Of a stretch of DNA of 64,000 nt, positions 19,798 to 28,969 are shown one piece after another. The number at the start of each line of letters is the position of its first letter. Position 1 is the stretch's first letter. The position numbers and the translations under genes were made by a program. This stretch comes from Sphingobacteriales bacterium (GTDB lineage Bacteria > Bacteroidota > Bacteroidia > Chitinophagales > Chitinophagaceae), in contig JADJGB010000002.1 in the NCBI GenBank assembly GCA_016708305.1, positions 186,001 to 250,000 of the forward strand. Reading direction: 5' to 3'. The notes below the pieces were generated by a model. It made no database searches. It saw only the letters and a program-made list of their open reading frames with translations, and had not been told where the DNA came from.

Positions 19798-20434
19798 ATG
19801 ATGGACTTTGAACGATTATCGCAGTTTGCAAACGAATTTACTACAAAAGAGGATGCTTTGTTGGCGGAGGTTAATGAATACACCCATCAGCATCATACAG
19901 AACCTCACATGCTGAGTGGCCATGTGCAAGGGCAGCTATTGCGAATGATAAGCTTTATGATAAAACCAAGTCGAATTTTGGAGATTGGCACCTTCACCGG
20001 CTATAGCGCATTGTGCCTTGCCGAAGGTCCTCACTGATGACGGCGTTTTACATACAATAGAAAGACGTGAAGAAACATCTGCCATTGCAGACAATTTTTT
20101 CAAAAAATCTGCGTTATATTCAAAAATAAAATTACACACCGGTAAAGCGTTGGAGGTGATACCATCATTGCAGGAAGAATGGGACCTGGTGTTCATAGAT
20201 GCTGACAAACAAGGTTATATAGATTATTTTGAAATGATTTTACCATCAGTAAAGGAAAAAGGCTTTATCTTAGTGGATAATATTTTTTTTCATGGCAAGG
20301 CTTTGGAAGAAGAACCAAAAGGGAAAAGCGCAAAAGCAATAAAGGCCTTCAATGAATTCATTAGACAACAGACTGATATTGAAAAAGTTATACTTACCAT
20401 AAGAGACGGGTTATATTTATTGCGAAAACTGTAA
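19798..20434 (+). CDS. Cation-dependent O-methyltransferase (CCoAOMT-like), one frameshift
   Basis: Frames 19798-20037 and 19985-20434 become one 211-residue protein when one C is removed from GGTCCTCACTG (about 20028). It then shows SAM motif I (ILEIGTFTGYSALCLAEG), the metal-binding Asp region DLVFIDADKQGYIDYFE and ILVDNIFFHG, ending RDGLYLLRK. These proteins methylate catechol-type hydroxyls using Mg2+. The extra base is the reverse of the usual missing-base error in this window. The next gene follows after 12 bp. Confidence 0.87.
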
Positions 20435-20446
20435 TTACAAAGAAAG

Positions 20447-21424
20447 ATGATAAAAAAACTTACCGCAAACATTCTTTTATTATTGATAACTGTTATTTCT
20501 TACGGCCAAAAGGCTGAGGTTATTGAAAATTATATAAAAACCTACCGTACCATTGCCATTGAGGAAATGCAACGAACAGGTGTGCCGGCGGCTATCAAAC
20601 TGGCTCAGGGCATACATGAAACAATGGCAGGACAAAGTGAATTGGTGCTAAAATCAAATAACCATTTCGGTATTAAATGCAAGGAAGGATATAATGGTCC
20701 TTATGTACTTCATGATGATGACCGCCCCAAAGAGAGGTTTATGATGTATGAAGATGCCATGCAGTCTTACAAAGACCATTCCGATTTTCTGAAAAATCGC
20801 TCTCGTTATGCTTCGCTGTTTCAACTGGATCCTACAGATTTCAGAGGATGGGCAATGGGTTTGAAAAGGGCCGGTTATGCTACCAATCCAAAATATCCGC
20901 AACTTCTTATTGGCCTGATAGAAAAATACAACCTGCAGGAATATACCATGATAGGGCTTGGTCAAACACAAATGCCTGATGAAATAAAGGAACATTTAGC
21001 AGTGCAAAAACAGACAATTGAACCTGAAATTGTTCCCGAACCGGCACCCATATATCCAACGGGAGAATTTAAAATCAATAATACCAGAGTGATTTTTGTA
21101 AAAAAAGGCACTGCACTACCGGAAATTGCAAGTCAGTTCAATATGACGAAAAACCGATTATTTGACTTCAATGATTTTCCCTTTACATCAGATATTGCTC
21201 CAAAAGATATGCTGGTATTTTTACAACCTAAAAGAACAATGGGTGAAAATATATTTCATGAGGTAAAACCGGGCGAAAATATCTACGATATAGCACAGTC
21301 AGAAGGCATCAGGCTTGAATCTCTTTTGAAATATAACAATCTTTCAAAATTTACATTACCTGCAATTGGCTCTAAATTATCTTTGCAGGAAACCAATAAT
21401 TTCAACATTACCGGATTTAATTAA
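20447..21424 (+). CDS. Secreted glucosaminidase with C-terminal LysM-like repeats
   Basis: A signal peptide (ILLLLITVISYGQ) precedes a FlgJ/NAGase-type catalytic domain (residues about 30-170). It contains AIKLAQGIHETMAGQSELVLKSNNHFGIK, with the probable catalytic Glu in GIHETMAG, and FRGWAMGLKRAGYATNPKY. Two LysM-like segments follow (near 218-265 and 273-315; EVKPGENIYDIAQSEG). The enzyme cleaves the glycan strands of peptidoglycan in the periplasm. It lies between the O-methyltransferase gene and hpt with tight spacing on both sides. Confidence 0.87.
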   Translation: MIKKLTANILLLLITVISYGQKAEVIENYIKTYRTIAIEEMQRTGVPAAIKLAQGIHETMAGQSELVLKSNNHFGIKCKEGYNGPYVLHDDDRPKERFMMYEDAMQSYKDHSDFLKNRSRYASLFQLDPTDFRGWAMGLKRAGYATNPKYPQLLIGLIEKYNLQEYTMIGLGQTQMPDEIKEHLAVQKQTIEPEIVPEPAPIYPTGEFKINNTRVIFVKKGTALPEIASQFNMTKNRLFDFNDFPFTSDIAPKDMLVFLQPKRTMGENIFHEVKPGENIYDIAQSEGIRLESLLKYNNLSKFTLPAIGSKLSLQETNNFNITGFN

Positions 21425-21434
21425 TAGTATTTTT

Positions 21435-21968
21435 ATGGCCAACATCAAAGTAAATGACAATGACTTTGAAATCTATCTTACCGAAGACCAACTACAAAAA
21501 AGAATCAAAGAGCTGGCCGAACAAATAAATGCTGACTATCAGGGAAAGAAAGTATATTTCATTGCCATCCTAAATGGCTCATTCATGTTTGCCGCCGATA
21601 TTTTTAAGCATCTAACCATTGACAGCGAAATATGCTTCATAAAATTAGTATCTTACAAAGGCATGAAATCAACCGGCTCTGTAGCCACCACTATCGGGCT
21701 GGATGAAGACCTGCATCAGAAGCACGTAATCATTTTGGAAGACATTATTGATACCGGTAAAACAATGCACTATTTTTTGCCAAAACTTATTCACCAGCAA
21801 CCACTTTCTTTAAAAATTGCTTCTTTACTGCACAAAGCCGAAATGACACAGTACGATATCCCAATTGATTATGTGGGCTTTGTTATCCCCAATAAATTTG
21901 TGGTTGGCTACGGCCTCGATTATGATGGCCTTGGCCGTAACTATAAGGATATTTATCAGGTGGTGTAA
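21435..21968 (+). CDS. hpt: Hypoxanthine phosphoribosyltransferase
   Basis: I choose the ATG at 21435 (MANIKVNDND), as the longer frame from 21366 overlaps the glucosaminidase gene. The 177-residue enzyme has the PRPP-binding motif VIILEDIIDTGKTM, the flexible-loop region LVSYKGMKSTG and the base-contact region FVVGYGLDYDGLGRN. It converts hypoxanthine or guanine and PRPP to IMP or GMP in purine salvage. It starts 10 bp after the preceding gene and converges with the M56 peptidase gene. Confidence 0.93.
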   Translation: MANIKVNDNDFEIYLTEDQLQKRIKELAEQINADYQGKKVYFIAILNGSFMFAADIFKHLTIDSEICFIKLVSYKGMKSTGSVATTIGLDEDLHQKHVIILEDIIDTGKTMHYFLPKLIHQQPLSLKIASLLHKAEMTQYDIPIDYVGFVIPNKFVVGYGLDYDGLGRNYKDIYQVV

Positions 21969-22019
21969 AGTTGATGCTTGCCGTAAATCATAATCAGATT
22001 TATAGCTTAGTTTCTATCT

Positions 22020-23816
22020 TTATTTATTCGTCTTAATGTAAATGGAATCTGCTAAAATAGTAATGCCATTACCTTTATCATAAGCAATAACTTTTCCATC
22101 CTTAGTCGTAATTTCAATGACTCCGTTTGCAGCCAAATCACCATATTTTGATGTAGCGCTTTTGTCTTTCAAAACAAATATGGATTCAATGTCATCGGGA
22201 GATATTTTTGACAATTCATCCTTAGACGATAATCTGTTATCAATTACATATAAAGGATTTTCATGGCTCGGCGTACCCCTTAACCTTATACTAATTTCGG
22301 GTTTGAGCGTTTTTGAATTTGATGCATCTATACTATAAGAAGACGCCCCATTTACTAATTTTAATCTGATTTCAATTACTCCATTTTTACCTGCTTCACC
22401 ATATTTGTTGGTGGCATATTTGTCCTTTAATACTGAAATGGATTCAATGTCCTCGGGGGAAATTTTTGACACTTCATCTGAAGATACAACCTTTTCATTC
22501 AATACAAATAAAGGCCTCCCCTTCAATCCCCTGATTTTTAAATCGTCAATAATATTTTGGTTTTTTGATGATGTACCCTCCTTATTATAATCCGGTTGCG
22601 AATTAACTGATTTTAATCTGATTTCAATTACTCCATCTTTACCTTTTTCACCATATTTATCGGTGGCATATTTGTCTTTATATACTGAAATCTCCTTAAT
22701 CTGATCTGGCGCTATTTTTGACATTTCTTCTTCAGATATAATTTCATTATCAACAACTATTAAAGGTCTTTCATTTGCCCTTGGCTTATCTACCCTACGA
22801 CCATCTTCATTTCTGATTTTTATTTCAACAGGGGCAGATTGGCCTTTATTATTCACGGGTTTGTTTACAGCGCCGGGAGGTATTGTGTCCTTATTCAATA
22901 TCAATGCAGTAGGAACCATATCTTGAAGATTGGTCATCATTTTTTCTTTCACTTCTCTTCTAAAAGCCAGCAGGAGCACGGCAATAACCGGTAGCAGGAA
23001 TAAAAATTTGGCTAAATGAATTTTTGCGCTTTTTATTGTATTCATCATAATGATTCTGTTTTTTAAGGATGAAAAATTAAAGTGATTGGTGAAAGCAAAT
23101 TGGCGGTTGCCCATTACTTTCAATAAAAGGTATTGGTATTCCGATTTGTCATATCCGTGTTGCAAAACTTTATCATCTGCTATAAACTCCAGGTTTTGTT
23201 TAATAGCCTTTCTTAACAACCATACAAAAGGATTCATCCAGTTGATGATACAAAGAAGCTCGCACCAGATTATATCAAGCGTGTGTTTTTGTTTGATATG
23301 AACAAATTCATGCCTGATGATTTCCTGAAGTTCTTCATCAGTGTGCTTTTCTTTGTTTATAAATATGGCATTGCCAAAGGAAAATGGCGCAATATCTGCA
23401 TCTAATTGATATATTTTAGTTAGCTCGCCGGAAATCAATCTGGCGCTATTTTTCATTTTTTTAAATGAATAAAATTTGAATAAAAATTTCATCAATAATA
23501 ATAACGAACCGGTGAAAAAAAGCATCAAAGCCAAATCCCACAAACCCACAGTCTGAAAAAAACTCTTTTCGACAGTTAAGTGATCCACTCCCAAAGATGG
23601 AATCCATGTAAGTAAATTTGTTTTATCAAATTCTTTTCTTTTAAGTTCGGGCATGATGTTTATCAACGGTATAATAAAACTAAACGCAGTATATCCCAGC
23701 AGGTACCACCGGTTAAAGTTATAAAAAGTGAGTCTGCGTAAAAATAAAGCATAAAAAATATATACAACCGCCAGAGCCAGGCTGAGTTTGGCAATATAAT
23801 CTATAACTATTGGCAT
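22020..23816 (-). CDS. BlaR1-like M56 metallopeptidase with three SusC-plug-like C-terminal repeats
   Basis: The 598-residue protein has membrane helices near residues 5-24, 40-55, 93-112 and 268-287. The M56 zinc motif is HEFVHIKQKH (near 172), with the third ligand in EFIADDKVL. The periplasmic C-terminus holds three copies, spaced about 250-260 bp in DNA (near 22770-22610, 22520-22350 and 22270-22110), of a motif P-L-[FY]-V-[LI]-[DN]...SKISP-[ED]-DIESI-x-VLKDK-x-AT-x-KYG...GVIEI. This is the mini-motif of the SusC/TonB-receptor plug. BlaR1 relatives sense envelope damage and cleave the partner BlaI repressor. BlaI lies 83 bp upstream. Confidence 0.88.
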   Translation of the reverse strand: MPIVIDYIAKLSLALAVVYIFYALFLRRLTFYNFNRWYLLGYTAFSFIIPLINIMPELKRKEFDKTNLLTWIPSLGVDHLTVEKSFFQTVGLWDLALMLFFTGSLLLLMKFLFKFYSFKKMKNSARLISGELTKIYQLDADIAPFSFGNAIFINKEKHTDEELQEIIRHEFVHIKQKHTLDIIWCELLCIINWMNPFVWLLRKAIKQNLEFIADDKVLQHGYDKSEYQYLLLKVMGNRQFAFTNHFNFSSLKNRIIMMNTIKSAKIHLAKFLFLLPVIAVLLLAFRREVKEKMMTNLQDMVPTALILNKDTIPPGAVNKPVNNKGQSAPVEIKIRNEDGRRVDKPRANERPLIVVDNEIISEEEMSKIAPDQIKEISVYKDKYATDKYGEKGKDGVIEIRLKSVNSQPDYNKEGTSSKNQNIIDDLKIRGLKGRPLFVLNEKVVSSDEVSKISPEDIESISVLKDKYATNKYGEAGKNGVIEIRLKLVNGASSYSIDASNSKTLKPEISIRLRGTPSHENPLYVIDNRLSSKDELSKISPDDIESIFVLKDKSATSKYGDLAANGVIEITTKDGKVIAYDKGNGITILADSIYIKTNK

Positions 23817-23899
23817 TTATTCTTTTTTGACATATAACAATATCATGGTTGTTAACCTTTTGGAATCAGGCCACCATCTTCATTTCTTTACTTAAAAAA

Positions 23900-24265
23900 C
23901 TATCCCTTCTTCTTTCCGCTTTCAATCATTTTTACGATTTCCTTCAATTCTGTCGCTGACAGTTTTTCCTGCTTTACAAAAAAACTAACCAGATCCTTGT
24001 ACGAATTGCTGAAATAGTCTTTTACTAAGTTGCCCATAAATTTTTTCATATACTCCTGCTCAGAAATGAGCGGCTTATACACATAAACATTTCCAAAGAG
24101 CCGACCAGAGATATATCCCTTTTTCCCAAGGTTTTTAACCGTTGATGCAATTGTTGTATAAGGTCCCGGCTTATCCATTTCCTGCATAAACGCTTTTATA
24201 TGCCCCTCGCCCACCTTCCAGATGGCTTGCATTACGGCTTCTTCCTGTACTGTTAACTTAATCAT
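23900..24265 (-). CDS. BlaI/MecI/CopY family repressor
   Basis: A 121-residue winged-helix repressor (LTVQEEAVMQAIWKVGEGHIKAFMQEM; then YTTIASTVKNLGKKGYIS, the recognition helix and wing). A C-terminal dimerisation region follows. The family is released from DNA when a BlaR1-type peptidase cleaves it. It is the first gene of the pair with the M56 peptidase and probably represses its own promoter, which contains a perfect 6+6 inverted repeat at 24287-24305. Confidence 0.9.
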   Translation of the reverse strand: MIKLTVQEEAVMQAIWKVGEGHIKAFMQEMDKPGPYTTIASTVKNLGKKGYISGRLFGNVYVYKPLISEQEYMKKFMGNLVKDYFSNSYKDLVSFFVKQEKLSATELKEIVKMIESGKKKG

Positions 24266-24282
24266 ATCTTACGATTTTAAAA

Positions 24283-24312
24283 CAAAATTACGATGTTTCC
24301 GTAATTTTCCAA
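24283..24312 (-). promoter_or_regulatory. Promoter and candidate BlaI operator
   Basis: On the minus strand TTG (24312-24310), 19 bp and TAATTTTG (24290-24283) fit the Bacteroidota promoter exactly. Between and overlapping the -7 box is ATTACG-N7-CGTAAT (24305-24287), a perfect dyad. A repressor bound there would block the sigma contact. A further CGTAA half-site lies just downstream. Confidence 0.65.
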
Positions 24313-24354
24313 ATATTTTTTTCTTTTTACAAAATATTGGCATTTGTTTGCAAC

Positions 24355-24362
24355 TAATTTTG
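24355..24362 (+). promoter_or_regulatory. Possible -7 element for the thioredoxin-like gene
   Basis: TAATTTTG matches TAnnTTTG 43 bp before the start codon at 24406. No well-placed TTG is seen upstream, so the call is weak. Confidence 0.35.
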
Positions 24363-24405
24363 TATTATTCGCAGTCTATCAGTGAATTTATTTTAATAAA
24401 CTTTT

Positions 24406-24900
24406 ATGAAACGATTTTTTTTATTGTTAGCATCTGTTCTGTTTACCCAAGTAATTTTTGCTCAAAATGAGGTACCTCAATATCTGCAAACAAAGACATT
24501 GCCTCCGGTAAGGCTGATATTACCCGATAGTTCAGGTTGGGAGATAAAGGCAAAGAGAGATAAAAAGAAACCGATGATGATTATTTTTTTCAGTCCTGAA
24601 TGTGATCACTGCCAGCACGAAACCGAAGAATTTGTGAAAAACATAGACAAGCTGAAACATATTCAAATTGTAATGGCTACCACCTACCCGCTTAAAGACA
24701 TGAGAGGTTTTATTAAAAATTATAACCTTGGAATTCATCCCAATATAGTTGTTGGCAGAGACTATGCCTATATTTTGCCGGTTTACTTTAATATCAAAAA
24801 CCTTCCTTACCATGCTTTTTACAACAAAGCAGGGAAATTGATTGGAGGATTTGAAGGAAATATGACGATAGAAAAAATCTTACAGGTACTCCCCAAATAA
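24406..24900 (+). CDS. Secreted thioredoxin-like (TlpA/redoxin) protein
   Basis: A signal peptide (LLLASVLFTQVIFAQ) is followed by a thioredoxin fold with the active site FFSPECDHCQHE (CDHC, near residue 66) and the cis-proline region LPYHAFYNKAGKLIGG. The 164-residue protein probably acts as a periplasmic thiol oxidoreductase. It stands alone between the divergent BlaI gene and the CoA-transferase gene. Confidence 0.85.
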   Translation: MKRFFLLLASVLFTQVIFAQNEVPQYLQTKTLPPVRLILPDSSGWEIKAKRDKKKPMMIIFFSPECDHCQHETEEFVKNIDKLKHIQIVMATTYPLKDMRGFIKNYNLGIHPNIVVGRDYAYILPVYFNIKNLPYHAFYNKAGKLIGGFEGNMTIEKILQVLPK

Positions 24901-24997
24901 TAGCACTCAGGGTTATTGAAAATAATATTTTACCATGTCAAAAATCATATTTTTTGCATGATTTTCTGTGTTACTTTGCCATAACAAACGAAGTTAT

Positions 24998-26291
24998 ATG
25001 GAAAAGCATTTATACGTTTCTGCCGAGGAGGCGTTATCATTAATTCAAAGTAATCAACGGGTATTTTTTCATGGAAGCGCAGCCACACCCTTGTATTTAA
25101 TAAATGAATTAGCTAAACAGAAAGACAGGTTGAGAAATGTGGAAATTGTATCTATCACCCTACAGGGAGATATTGAAATTACAAAACCGGAATACCGGAA
25201 TGCTTTTTACATAAACAGCCTCTTTGTTTCTACGCCAATACGTGAGGCGGTAAATAGTGGCAGGGCAGATTATATACCGGTATTTTTGAGTGATATACCC
25301 GAATTGTTTGAAGGAGATATACTATCCTTAGATGTGGCAGTAGTTAAAGTATCGCCTCCGGATAAACACGGCTATTGTTCGCTGGGCACATCTGTTGATA
25401 TTGCCCGAACTGCTGTTGACAATGCAAAACTTGTGATAGGTGAAGTAAATCCACAAATGCCCCGCACACATGGCGACAGTATGATTCATGTAAAGCGGTT
25501 TACTAAACTGGTGTGGCACGATGAAAAACTGTCCGAAACAGATTATGCATCAAAAACTACTGAAGATGAAATGATAATTGGCAGGTATATTGCCGATCTT
25601 ATTGAAGACAGAAGCACTTTGCAAATGGGCATAGGAACTATTCCCGATGCGGTGTTTAAAAGCCTTGCCAACCATAAGAATCTGGGGATACACTCGGAGA
25701 TGATCAGTGATGGAATTATTCAGTTATATCTGGACGATGTAGTGAATAATAAATACAAAAAAATTCACCCTAACAAAACGGTTACTTCCTTTGCCGTCGG
25801 TACCGAAAAATTATACAAGGTTATTGATGACAATCCTTCTTTTGCTTTTTTGGATATTGATTATGTAAACAATCCGCATGTAATCATGCGCAATGACCGC
25901 GTAGTGGCCATAAACAGTGCGATAGAAGTGGATATTACCGGACAGATATGTGCCGACAGTATTGGCACCTATCATTACAGTGGCATTGGTGGGCAAATGG
26001 ACTTCATGTACGGCGCATCATTAAGCAAAGGCGGCAAACCCATTACCGCCATAACCAGCCGCACCAGAAAAGGTTTGCCACGAATTGTACCTGTACTGAA
26101 ACCGGGAGCAGGAGTGGTAACCACCAGAGGCCATGCACTATGTGGTAACCGAGTACGGAGTAGCCTACTTGCACGGGAAAAATATGAGGCAGCGTGCAAA
26201 AGCGCTTATCCATATTTCTCATCCTGATGACAGAGAGGCGCTCGAAAAATCCTGCTTTGAAAGATTCAAACTTTTTAGTTGTTACTGGTGA
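24998..26291 (+). CDS. Acetyl-CoA hydrolase/transferase (4-hydroxybutyrate CoA-transferase-like), C-terminal frameshift
   Basis: The ATG at 24998 (MEKHLYVSAEEAL) is the expected start. The frame follows the family to TTRGHA, then needs two more bases in CATGCACTATG (about 26136). It then continues as YVVTEYGVAYLHGKNMRQRAKAL and ends at 26289-26291 with FERFKLFSCYW. The uncorrected frame stops early at 26227. Family hallmarks include QMGIGTIPDAV, LGIHSEMISDG and SGIGGQMDF. The enzyme transfers CoA between short acyl groups or makes acetate from acetyl-CoA. Its end overlaps the convergent GtrA gene by a few bases. Confidence 0.87.
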
Positions 26292-26686
26292 AATGTATAA
26301 AAATAGTTAGCAGTATAATTCCACAGAAAAATTAGCACAACAACCAAAAGTTTTGAAAAATAAAAATCTGTGCGTAGTTTTTTTAAAAGCAGAAATAAAA
26401 ACAGATTATTTAAGCCCAACCCTACAACTGAAATAATAATAAATTTTAAATATTGAGGTCCGATAGGCGCTTCAAAATCATTAAATGTCCAATATCGATT
26501 CAACAGATAATTACTGGTTACTGCTAATGAAAATCCTATGGAATTTGCAAGGTATTTATTAAGCTTTATCTCTTCCTTCCCTATCCAAGTAGCAGAAAAA
26601 TCAACTGCAACACCAGACAAGCCAACCAATGCATACTTAATGATTTTAAAACTCAGATAATCGTTCATTCGAAACAAAATTATCAT
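26282..26686 (-). CDS. GtrA family membrane protein
   Basis: A 134-residue protein with four hydrophobic segments and GtrA features (KYALVGLSGVAVDF, SNYLLNRYWTF, and a final helix before NYTANYFYTF). GtrA-like proteins are small inner-membrane proteins involved in moving or using polyprenyl-linked sugars. An internal start at MNDYLSFK is possible. It is convergent with the CoA-transferase gene. Confidence 0.85.
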   Translation of the reverse strand: MIILFRMNDYLSFKIIKYALVGLSGVAVDFSATWIGKEEIKLNKYLANSIGFSLAVTSNYLLNRYWTFNDFEAPIGPQYLKFIIISVVGLGLNNLFLFLLLKKLRTDFYFSKLLVVVLIFLWNYTANYFYTFHQ

Positions 26687-26838
26687 TTATCATCATACTT
26701 ACTGATTAATTATTTTGAAACCACCCTGAAATGTAAAAATATAGTAAATAACAATGGTCAATAATAAATATTTCGGTTCAATAAAACCTGTTTTGCTATA
26801 TTTACGTCTTTCAAATTACAGAAAGGATTTTGAAAGTA

Positions 26839-27861
26839 ATGAACAGAAAAGAATTTATTTCTTCTTCGGCTTTGGTTTTAGTCGGCACTGGTTTACCTTC
26901 TGCAAACATCATTGCATCAAAAAATGAGTTTCAGAAAATATTGACTCCGCCTTATCTGAAAACCGGAGATATGATAGGTATCACCTCTCCGGCAGGATAT
27001 ATTTTAAGAGAAGACATCATACCCTCAGCCGCACTCATGCAGCAATGGGGGTTCAAAATAAGGGTCGGCTACACCATTGGTAAACGAGATTATACATACG
27101 GCGGCACAGACGAAGAAAGGCTAAACGACTTTCAAATGATGCTGGACGACCCACAGATAAAAGCCATCATGTGTGCCAGAGGCGGATATGGTTTCGTGAG
27201 AATTATTGACAAACTGAACTGGAAAAAGTTTAAAGCAAACCCCAAATGGATTATTGGCTTTAGTGATATTACTGTACTTCACTCACACTTGCTGATGAAG
27301 GTAGGTGTAGCTTCCATTCATTCAAAAATGTGCAATAGTTTTCCGAAAGTGTGGGCAGAGGCAATGCCTGAACAGAAAGATACCATCGAATCAATACGAA
27401 AAGCACTAACGGGAGAGAGGATGGAATATAATGCAGATTTTAATAATTTTAATCGCATCGGCACGGCAAAAGGCATATTGGTTGGCGGGAATCTCAAAAC
27501 GCTTGAAAGCCTTTCCTGCTCTGCATCAGACATTAATACCGATGGCAAGATTTTGTTTGTGGAAGATACAGGAGAATATTTGTACAGCATTGACAGGATG
27601 TTCTGGAATCTGAAAAGGTCAGGCAAACTTGACAAACTTGCAGGGTTAGTAGTTGGCGGAATAAAAAACAAACAAGATGACCCAGGTGAATATTTTGGAA
27701 AAACAATATACGAAATAACAGCAGAAAAAATTAAGGAATACAACTATCCCGTCTGTTTTGATTTTCCTGTAGGTCATCAGATTAATAATTTTGCCTTAAA
27801 ATGTGGCGTTATGCACCTCCTTTCTGTTTCAGACACGGGAACCACCTTAACAGAAACATAA
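26839..27861 (+). CDS. LD-carboxypeptidase (peptidase S66), exported form
   Basis: I start at ATG 26839; the longer frame uses a TTG. The N-terminus (RKEFISSSALVLVGTGLPSA) looks like a signal sequence. The S66 fold follows with MCARGGYGFVRIID, the nucleophile region IIGFSDITVLHSHL (Ser), LFVEDTGEYLYSIDRM (Glu) and FPVGHQINNFALKCGV (His). The enzyme trims the terminal D-alanine from peptidoglycan tetrapeptides. It is followed after 70 bp by a paralogue lacking the signal sequence. Confidence 0.88.
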   Translation: MNRKEFISSSALVLVGTGLPSANIIASKNEFQKILTPPYLKTGDMIGITSPAGYILREDIIPSAALMQQWGFKIRVGYTIGKRDYTYGGTDEERLNDFQMMLDDPQIKAIMCARGGYGFVRIIDKLNWKKFKANPKWIIGFSDITVLHSHLLMKVGVASIHSKMCNSFPKVWAEAMPEQKDTIESIRKALTGERMEYNADFNNFNRIGTAKGILVGGNLKTLESLSCSASDINTDGKILFVEDTGEYLYSIDRMFWNLKRSGKLDKLAGLVVGGIKNKQDDPGEYFGKTIYEITAEKIKEYNYPVCFDFPVGHQINNFALKCGVMHLLSVSDTGTTLTET

Positions 27862-27931
27862 ATCTTACAAATTAATTCTGATTAGGTAATTATACAACAA
27901 CTCAATAATTTTAAACCTTAATACCTAAATA

Positions 27932-28846
27932 ATGATTATACAAACTCCACCTTACCTGAATCCGGGAGATACAATCGGAATAACATGCCCGGCCGGTTAC
28001 ATGGATTATGAAAAAGCAGCGGAGTGTATAAGAGTACTGCAGGAAGAGTGGGGCTATAATGTGAAGGTGGGCAAAACACTGGGAAGTACCTCAAAAACCT
28101 ATTTTTCAGGGACAGATGAAGAAAGACTAAATGAACTTCAGAAAATGATGGATGATAGTGAAGTGAAAGCCATCCTTTTTGCCAGAGGCGGCTACGGCAT
28201 GGGAAGAATAATTGACGATCTCAGTTTTAAAATATTTAAGAAAAAACCAAAATGGGTAATTGGGTTCAGCGATATAACTGTATTTCACAATCATCTTTAT
28301 TCCAAATACTATATTTCTTCTCTTCATGCACCAATGGCGGCTGCCTTTAACGATGCAGGTTATATCAACAAATATATTCAATCATTAAAAGATGCTTTGG
28401 AAGGGAATTGGGCTAAATATAGTTGCGACCCGCATCCTTACAACAAAAGCGGGGAGGCCGTCGGTGAGCTGGTAGGAGGAAATCTGGCGCTATTTGTACA
28501 CACCATTGGCACAACATCAGAAGTAAAAACAAAAGGCAGAATTCTATTTTTGGAGGACGTGGGCGAACAAAAATACAATCTGGACAGAATGATGTATCAG
28601 CTTAAACGCAGTGGTAAATTAGACAAATTGGCAGGCTTGATATTTGGCCATTTCAGCGATATGCAGGACACTGAAAGACCTTTTGGCAAGGAAGTGGATG
28701 ATATCTTAAAAGATTTGGTAAAAGAATATGATTATCCGATATGCCATAATTTTCCTGTAAGCCACGAAAAAGAAAATTTTGCTTTAAAAATTGGAGTAGG
28801 TTACAAACTTAAAGTAACAAATAAAAAGGTAACACTAGAAGAATAA
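27932..28846 (+). CDS. LD-carboxypeptidase (peptidase S66), cytosolic form
   Basis: A 304-residue paralogue of the upstream gene. It begins directly with the substrate-domain strand (PPYLNPGDTIGITCPAGYM), so it has no signal peptide. The catalytic Ser (IGFSDITVFHNHL), Glu (LFLEDVGEQKYNLDRM) and His (FPVSHEKENFALKIGV) positions are all conserved. The tandem pair suggests muropeptide trimming both outside and inside the inner membrane. Confidence 0.9.
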   Translation: MIIQTPPYLNPGDTIGITCPAGYMDYEKAAECIRVLQEEWGYNVKVGKTLGSTSKTYFSGTDEERLNELQKMMDDSEVKAILFARGGYGMGRIIDDLSFKIFKKKPKWVIGFSDITVFHNHLYSKYYISSLHAPMAAAFNDAGYINKYIQSLKDALEGNWAKYSCDPHPYNKSGEAVGELVGGNLALFVHTIGTTSEVKTKGRILFLEDVGEQKYNLDRMMYQLKRSGKLDKLAGLIFGHFSDMQDTERPFGKEVDDILKDLVKEYDYPICHNFPVSHEKENFALKIGVGYKLKVTNKKVTLEE

Positions 28847-28969
28847 AAAGTGAAGTATTTTTCACTTAGCACTAAGGCAATATCCTATACTGAAATCATA
28901 CTCAATACAAATCAGCAAGTGTTACCTATCCTCTTCATTCAGGAGGTTAGTTTGTTTTCTAATTTTTTA

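Noticed and set aside
19798..20434. Programmed ribosomal frameshift in the O-methyltransferase gene
   Set aside because: No slippery heptamer or stimulatory structure, the family is not known to frameshift, and an extra C explains it simply.
22117..22338. Plus-strand ORFs inside the M56 gene
   Set aside because: They are antisense shadows of the three plug-like repeats.
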